From DATHSN01 sp035464115 (GTDB lineage: Bacteria > Actinomycetota > Acidimicrobiia > Acidimicrobiales > SKKL01): a DNA stretch of 10,721 nt. Numbering within the stretch: position 1 is the stretch's first letter; each line of letters starts with the position of its first letter. The notes beneath the pieces were generated by a model that worked only from the letters and a program-made list of their open reading frames with translations, made no database searches and was not told the DNA's origin. The stretch covers positions 1 to 10,721 of the forward strand of contig DATHSN010000190.1 of the NCBI GenBank assembly GCA_035464115.1, in the 5' to 3' direction. This document shows, one piece after another, positions 6,364-10,721 of this stretch. Position numbers and translations under genes: made by a program.

Positions 6364-8580
6364 ATGACCGACACGGCGCCGGGGGCGCGACCCCACACTC
6401 GGGCCGCTCCGGTCGGACTCGTCGCCGGGCTCGTGGTGGTGGCCGTCGTCGGGGCCCTGCTCGCCACCGGTGCGTGGGTGGTCCGCACCGTCGTGCTCGA
6501 CCCCGACACCTACAACGCGGCGCTGGTCGAGAACGACGTCGGTGAGCGCCTCTACACCGAGGTGCTCGCCGACCCCGAGCTCGCCGAGATCTCCGATGCG
6601 TTGCTCGGCGAGCTGCGCGTGCCGCCGTTCCTCGCCACCCAGGCCCGGGCGCTCACCACCGCCGCCCTGCGGTGGACGGTCCCGCCGTCGACGCTGCGCG
6701 CCGGCTCCGACGCGGTCATCACGGGCATGCTGGCCTACGTCCGCGGCGACACCGACACCGTCGACGTCGGTGTCGACACCACCGGCATCGTCGAGCGGGT
6801 CGACGCCAACGCCGTGCGGCAGGTCCGCACGCTGCTGGCCGAGGTGCCCACCGTGGCGGCATCGTCGATCGAGGAGTACCGCGCCGCGGTGCGGGTCGCC
6901 GCCGACGACGTGGTCGCCGGGCGGCTCCCCACCACCATCCCCGAGATCGGCCCCGACACCGACCCCGACGAGGTCGTCGCCGCCATCGTGGCGGTGCGAC
7001 CCGATCTCGACGAGCGCAGCCAGCAGCTGATCACCGCTGCAGTCGTGGCCGGCCAGAGCAGCGAGGCGCTCATCGCCACGGTGAGCACCCTCGTCGGCGA
7101 CCACGCCCGCGCCGCAGCCGATCGGCTCGACACCGGGGAGTCCGAGCTCGACGTCGTCGACGCCCTCGCCGAGCGCGGTGAGCGCCGCCGCGCCACGGTC
7201 GTCGCGGTCCTCGACCCCGTGCGCGACGCGGCCCGCTGGTTCGGGCCGCCGACGTTCGTGCTCGGGCTGGTGCTGTTCGGTGGGGCGCTGGCGGGTGTGG
7301 CGTGGACCTCTCGCGACGACCCCCGCCGGGCCCTCACCCTCGCCGGGCTCACCGCCCTGGGCGCGGGGGCCGCGGTGCTGGTCGGCTCGTGGATCGTCGA
7401 CGCAGTCGTCACGTCGCCGCTGGCCCCGGCGACGTCCACCGGACCCGACTCGTGGAACCTCCCCACCGGGATGCGCTCGGTGCTCGGCGACGTCGAGAGC
7501 ACCATCGCCGCCGACATCTTGGGCTCCGCCCGCGCCAGCATCGCCCTGCTCCTGGTGCTCGGCGGGGGCCTGGTGCTCACCGCCGCGGTGCGCGGTGGCT
7601 GGCGCCTGCGGGTGCCGAGGGCAGCCGTGGTGGGCGTCGGCATCGTCGCCCTCGGCCTGGGCGTGTGGTCGGGGGTCACCAGCGCCGGGGCAGGTGCGGC
7701 CCGCGCGTGCAACGGTCACCCCGAGCTGTGCGACCGGGCCTACGACGAGGTGGCCTACGCCGGGACCCACAACGCCATGTCGAGCCCCGACGTGGTCGCG
7801 GTGTGGCCCGAGCACGACGGCGACCTGCGCGACCAGCTCGACGCCGGGGTCCACGCCCTGCTGATCGACACCCACGAGTGGACCGAGCTGGTGTCCGAGG
7901 AGCAGCTCGCCGCGCTCGACCCGCTCCTCACCCCCGAGCTCACCGCCCGACTGTGGGCCGACGTCGAGGGGCTGCGCGAGGCCCGCAGCGGCACCTACCT
8001 GTGCCACATCCACTGCGCGTTCGGATCGATCGAGCTCGTCGAGGCGCTGACCCAGGTCAGCGAGTTCCTCGACGCCAACCCCGACGAGGTCGTCACCCTC
8101 ATCGTGCAGGACGACATCACCCCCGCCGCCACCGAGGCCGCCGTGCTCGAAGCCGGCCTCGGCCCGTACCTCTACACCCCCGATGGCGACGGGTGGCCCA
8201 CGCTCGGCGCCATGATCGACGCCGGCGAGCGCCTGGTGGTGTTCGCCGAGGCGTCGGGACCGCCGCCGGACTGGTACCTGCCCGCGTTCGAGGCGATGCA
8301 GGAGACGCCGTTCTTGTTCCTCACCCCCGAGGAGCTGTCGTGCGAGCCCAGCCGGGGCGACCCCGACGCCACGTTGTTCCTCATGAACCACTGGGTGCAG
8401 CGCATCGCCCCCGACCGGGTCGACTCGGCGCTGATCAACGAGCGCCAGTTCATCGTCGACCGGGCCCGCCAGTGCGAGCGCGAGCGGGGCCTCGCCCCCA
8501 ACTTCATCGCGGTGAACTTCTACAACATCGGCGACACCACGGGCGCGGTCGACGAGCTCAACGGCGTGGCCGACGGGTAG
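6364..8580 (+). CDS. Multi-pass membrane protein with C-terminal PLC-like phosphodiesterase domain
   Basis: 738 residues, five predicted TM segments: about 17-40, 297-314, 324-348, 391-409 and 419-440. Between TM1 and TM2 is a ~250-residue predicted extracytoplasmic, mostly helical region, with DPDTYNAALVENDVGERLY (46-64) near its start, reminiscent of a common actinobacterial integral membrane family. After TM5 comes an outward-facing domain (about 449-738) of the PI-PLC X-like superfamily: AYAGTHNAMSS (464-474, His469), LLIDTHEW (499-506), TYLCHIHCAFGS (544-555, probable second catalytic His548), VVTLIVQDD (576-584), RLVVFAE (623-629) and LFLMNHWV (671-678). Cysteines at 449, 456, 547, 551, 660 and 704 suggest disulfides. 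The substrate is unknown: a glycerophospho- or inositol-lipid head group is possible but unproven. ATG at 6364 leaves a short N-terminus before TM1. It has no Shine-Dalgarno and begins 21 nt after the tRNA, so co-transcription is likely. The frame is open further upstream only as antisense to fhaA and through the tRNA. Confidence 0.88.
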   Translation: MTDTAPGARPHTRAAPVGLVAGLVVVAVVGALLATGAWVVRTVVLDPDTYNAALVENDVGERLYTEVLADPELAEISDALLGELRVPPFLATQARALTTAALRWTVPPSTLRAGSDAVITGMLAYVRGDTDTVDVGVDTTGIVERVDANAVRQVRTLLAEVPTVAASSIEEYRAAVRVAADDVVAGRLPTTIPEIGPDTDPDEVVAAIVAVRPDLDERSQQLITAAVVAGQSSEALIATVSTLVGDHARAAADRLDTGESELDVVDALAERGERRRATVVAVLDPVRDAARWFGPPTFVLGLVLFGGALAGVAWTSRDDPRRALTLAGLTALGAGAAVLVGSWIVDAVVTSPLAPATSTGPDSWNLPTGMRSVLGDVESTIAADILGSARASIALLLVLGGGLVLTAAVRGGWRLRVPRAAVVGVGIVALGLGVWSGVTSAGAGAARACNGHPELCDRAYDEVAYAGTHNAMSSPDVVAVWPEHDGDLRDQLDAGVHALLIDTHEWTELVSEEQLAALDPLLTPELTARLWADVEGLREARSGTYLCHIHCAFGSIELVEALTQVSEFLDANPDEVVTLIVQDDITPAATEAAVLEAGLGPYLYTPDGDGWPTLGAMIDAGERLVVFAEASGPPPDWYLPAFEAMQETPFLFLTPEELSCEPSRGDPDATLFLMNHWVQRIAPDRVDSALINERQFIVDRARQCERERGLAPNFIAVNFYNIGDTTGAVDELNGVADG

Positions 8581-8619
8581 GGCTCTCGACGGCGGGGCGT
8601 CGGGATGCGCCGCCAGGGG

Positions 8620-8625
8620 TACGGT
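8620..8625 (+). promoter_or_regulatory. Candidate -10 box giving a leaderless lipoprotein mRNA
   Basis: TACGGT (TANNNT) is followed by exactly 6 nt and then GTG at 8632, the spacing expected when the first base of the start codon is the transcription start. It supports the GTG over the ATG at 8605, since the box would otherwise lie within the coding region. Confidence 0.4.
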
Positions 8626-8631
8626 CCGCAC

Positions 8632-9453
8632 GTGCACCGCCTGCTCGCCGGCCTCGTCGTCGCCCTCCTCCTGCTCGCCGCCTGCAGCGACGACGACAGC
8701 AGCGACGCAGCCGACGAGGCCGCCGCGACCACGGCGGGCCCGGCCACCACCGTGGACGACCCGGCGACGACGTCGGCCCCGACCACGGCGCCCCCGACGA
8801 CGGCGGGCCCGACCACCACCGCGGCACCCGCAACGACCACCCCTCCCGACTCCTGCCCCGACGTGGCCCCGGTCCCCGCCGGCGCCGAGGGGGTCCAGGC
8901 GGCCACCGTCGCCTACGACGGCGACGGTGACGGGGTCGACGACACGCTGTCGGTGTTCCGCCACGACGGCGCGTGGTGGGTGCAGGTCGAGTGGGCGTCG
9001 GGTGGGAGCGCGGCGGTCACCGTCGACGACGCCGACATCGGCCTCGGCATGCGACCGCTCGGTGGCCACGACCTCGACGGCGACGGCCTCGACGAGGCGT
9101 TCCTGGCGCTCGGTGGCCCGGCGTCGGGTGTCATCGTGGCCGTCATCCGCACCGCGGGGTGCGGCGTGACCCCGGTGGTCGACGACGCCTCCGGCCTGCC
9201 GTTCACCTTCCCGGTGACAGCCAGCATCGGGTCGTTCTCCGGCGCGTCGTGCGAGGGCGCCGGCGACCTCGAGCTGGTCTTCGGCTCGCTCGTCGACGCC
9301 GCCCTCGGCGAGTACGAGGCCGGGACGGTGCCCTACGACCTCACGCCGGAGGGCCGCATGGTGGCCGGCCCTGGCGACGGCGGCAGCGCCAGCACCGACG
9401 ACGTCGGCGCGCTCGCCACGCTCGACTGCGGGGACCTGGCCAGCACGCTCTGA
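8632..9453 (+). CDS. Secreted lipoprotein with Thr/Pro linker and Asp-rich calcium-loop-like motifs
   Basis: Unrecognised lipoprotein, 273 residues from GTG 8632. The lipid signal peptide is short (HRLLAGLVVALLLLAAC), with lipobox LAAC and lipidated Cys18. A Thr/Pro/Ala-rich stretch (about 30-73) would act as a cell-wall-spanning linker. The folded part (about 75-273) has DGDGDGVDD (96-104) and DLDGDGLDE (147-155), resembling the DxDxDG loops of FG-GAP/VCBS or EF-hand-like calcium sites. It also has four Cys (75, 177, 207, 266) that could pair. An in-frame ATG at 8605 would add nine residues (RRQGYGPH type); I prefer the GTG because of the TACGGT box 6 nt upstream. It follows the PLC-domain gene by 51 nt on the same strand and may function with it outside the cell, which is inference. 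Its TGA abuts the convergent regulator's stop. Gene is secure; function unknown. Confidence 0.85.
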   Translation: MHRLLAGLVVALLLLAACSDDDSSDAADEAAATTAGPATTVDDPATTSAPTTAPPTTAGPTTTAAPATTTPPDSCPDVAPVPAGAEGVQAATVAYDGDGDGVDDTLSVFRHDGAWWVQVEWASGGSAAVTVDDADIGLGMRPLGGHDLDGDGLDEAFLALGGPASGVIVAVIRTAGCGVTPVVDDASGLPFTFPVTASIGSFSGASCEGAGDLELVFGSLVDAALGEYEAGTVPYDLTPEGRMVAGPGDGGSASTDDVGALATLDCGDLASTL

Positions 9454-9456
9454 TCA
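9451..9456. other. Abutting convergent stop codons (TGATCA)
   Basis: The lipoprotein stop TGA (9451-9453) and the regulator stop TGA (minus strand, 9456-9454) form one palindromic hexamer. No intergenic base separates the two converging genes. No hairpin with a T-run is seen here, so any terminator must lie inside one of the coding regions or be Rho-dependent. Confidence 0.9.
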
Positions 9457-10179
9457 GCGCCCGATGGTGCGGACGAACCCGAACTCGACCACGCCCGGGA
9501 CGTGGTACTCGACGGCCCGATAGAGGAGCCGTCCGCTCCGGGCGACGCCGAGCAGGTCGAGGACCATCACCGGGGCGGCACCCCCGAGCCAGCCGGCGAG
9601 CTCGCCGCCCGCCACCTCGGCCGTCGGACGCGCCACCTCCCACTCGACGGCCTCGCCCCAGACCGCGACGACGTTGTGGAACAGCGAGCGGTCCTGATCG
9701 ACGCCATCCGGGAGCTCCGGGCCGGGAAGGGGCAGCTCGTCGATCGCGACCATGGCCGGCGCGTCGTCGGCGGTCCAGCGCTTCACGGTGCGCAGCGCGG
9801 CGCAGCCAGGTGAGAGCCCCAAGCGGGCCGCTGACTCGTCGCCCAACGGCTCGATGGCCCACGACAGGGTCTCGAGACCAGGATCGCGTCCGCTGGCGGC
9901 GATGACGTCGGCGAACTCGACCTGTTGGTCGAAGCGCGCGCCGAGCGCGTGCGCGGTGGCGTTCACCAGGGTGCCCGCCCGCTTCCGCCGGCTCACCAAG
10001 CCCTCCACCTCGAGATGGGTCAGCGCCTCGCGGAGCGCAGGCCGGCTCGCGCCGAGCTGCGCGGCCAGGACCGGCTCGGCGGGCAGTGCTTCGTTGACGA
10101 GCGCTGCCTCGGCCACGACGGCGCGCAGGCGCTCGAGCAGGTGCCCCTCGTGCTGGTCCAGTGTCCCCCGCCCGGTCAC
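9454..10179 (-). CDS. GntR-family transcriptional regulator, HutC/UTRA-type
   Basis: DNA-binding repressor-type protein of 241 residues. The N-terminal winged helix (about 12-73) shows LPAEPVLAAQLGASRPALREAL (32-53) and LEVEGLVSRRKRAGTLV (56-72), matching the GntR pattern. The C-terminal ligand domain (about 90-238) fits UTRA: LGLSPGCAALRTVKRW (120-135), PAMVAIDELPL (141-151), and ending LYRAVEYHVPGVVEFGFVRT (219-238). The effector cannot be read from sequence. Start GTG at 10179 is 7 nt after the stop of the flavin-reductase-like gene, with GAGG directly before it, so the two are probably one transcript. The regulator may therefore control its own operon. Its stop abuts that of the convergent lipoprotein gene. 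Confidence 0.92.
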   Translation of the reverse strand: MTGRGTLDQHEGHLLERLRAVVAEAALVNEALPAEPVLAAQLGASRPALREALTHLEVEGLVSRRKRAGTLVNATAHALGARFDQQVEFADVIAASGRDPGLETLSWAIEPLGDESAARLGLSPGCAALRTVKRWTADDAPAMVAIDELPLPGPELPDGVDQDRSLFHNVVAVWGEAVEWEVARPTAEVAGGELAGWLGGAAPVMVLDLLGVARSGRLLYRAVEYHVPGVVEFGFVRTIGR

Positions 10180-10186
10180 CCTCGCA

Positions 10187-10699
10187 TCATGCCATCGGGC
10201 CGCGTCGCTCCCCGGCGTGGGCGAGCACAGCGCCGTAGGCCCCGGAGCAGAACACGAGCGGCACGGTGTCGGTGACGAGCTCGGCGTGGACGATGCGGCC
10301 GAGGACGAGATCGTGATCGCCGACCGGGCGCACCGACTCGGTGCGGCACTCCATCCAGGCCAGCACCCCGTCGAGTCGCGGTGCGCCCGTGATGCCGGGT
10401 GTCCACCCCACGCCCTCGAAGCGATCTCCGGGCGCGGCGAACCTGGCCGACAGGTCGACGTCGTCGGTGCTCAGCAGGTTCACACAGAACGAGCCGGCAC
10501 CTTGGAGGGCCTGCCACGCCCCGCTCGACCGGCCGGGGAGGAACCCGACCGTCCCGTCGGCGGGATCGGCCACGAAGACCGACCCGATCGTCATGCCCAC
10601 CGGGTCGGCACCCGCAGGCTGACCGGTCACCACCGCGACAGCGGTGGGGAGCCGGCCGAGCACCGCCCGGAAGCGCCGAGGATCGATGCCGTCGCTCAC
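10187..10699 (-). CDS. Flavin reductase-like FMN-binding split-barrel protein
   Basis: 170 residues, the standard size for short-chain NAD(P)H:flavin oxidoreductases that supply reduced FMN/FAD to two-component monooxygenases. Family features: RRFRAVLGRLPTAVAVVTG (8-26), GMTIGSVFVADP (35-46), SSGAWQALQGAGSFCVNLLS (58-77), RFEGVGWTPGITGAPRLDG (93-111), a W/MECR strand (115-119), and GDHDLVLGRIVHAE (127-140). No monooxygenase partner is in view; it may lie beyond the right edge or elsewhere. Start GTG at 10699 sits near the window end, with GGGGGC a few bases upstream as a possible weak ribosome site; this start gives the expected length. The gene leads into the GntR regulator after 7 nt. An uncharacterised FMN-binding oxidoreductase of the same fold is the main alternative. 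Confidence 0.9.
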   Translation of the reverse strand: MSDGIDPRRFRAVLGRLPTAVAVVTGQPAGADPVGMTIGSVFVADPADGTVGFLPGRSSGAWQALQGAGSFCVNLLSTDDVDLSARFAAPGDRFEGVGWTPGITGAPRLDGVLAWMECRTESVRPVGDHDLVLGRIVHAELVTDTVPLVFCSGAYGAVLAHAGERRGPMA

Positions 10700-10721
10700 C
10701 CGTAGCCCCCGGCACCGCCCT

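Noticed and set aside
8587..8602. Small inverted repeat CGACG-N6-CGTCG after the PLC-domain gene as a terminator
   Set aside because: Only 5 bp of stem with no T-tract, easily expected by chance at this GC content.
9454..10699. Toxin-antitoxin or defence module at the right edge
   Set aside because: Both genes have clear housekeeping-type families (GntR/UTRA regulator and flavin reductase-like protein) with normal lengths.

Overview
The window is very GC-rich and dense with genes. Its longest ordered block is the actinobacterial cell-wall/phosphosignalling cluster. Several genes start with GTG, neighbouring genes overlap by a GTGA tetranucleotide, and some starts look leaderless behind a TANNNT box. 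Extracytoplasmic Thr/Pro-rich tails occur in three proteins. Together these point to an actinobacterium. An Acidimicrobiia-type lineage is my best guess, but this is inference and not provable from the window.

Left part (1 to about 6186, minus strand), read in transcription order: fhaA (FHA protein), fhaB (small membrane-anchored FHA protein), pstP (PP2C phosphatase), rodA (SEDS glycosyltransferase), pbpA (class B transpeptidase) and a PknB-like Ser/Thr kinase that runs off the left edge. This is the gene order known from Mycobacterium (fhaA-fhaB-pstP-rodA-pbpA-pknA-pknB), except that the gene next to pbpA already looks PknB-like. The set couples a peptidoglycan polymerase/transpeptidase pair to a kinase, its opposing phosphatase and two phosphothreonine readers, and so controls elongation and septation by phosphorylation. 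fhaB/pstP, pstP/rodA and rodA/pbpA each overlap by GTGA.

Middle: a 72-bp divergent spacer (6187-6258) holds a 14-bp direct repeat and candidate promoters. A complete tRNA-Leu(CAG) gene follows on the plus strand (6259-6342). Only 21 nt later begins a 738-residue plus-strand membrane protein with five predicted TM segments and a C-terminal PLC-like phosphodiesterase domain outside the membrane. It is followed by a secreted lipoprotein with a Thr/Pro linker and two Asp-rich calcium-loop-like motifs.

Right part (9454-10699, minus strand): a two-gene unit of a flavin-reductase-like FMN-binding protein and a GntR/HutC regulator, convergent with the lipoprotein gene. The facing stop codons abut in TGATCA with no intergenic base.

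There is no gene-free stretch over 300 bases, and I see no insertion sequence, CRISPR array, phage gene or convincing intrinsic terminator. Most of the window is conserved chromosomal core. The least-described element is the membrane/PLC-domain fusion protein.
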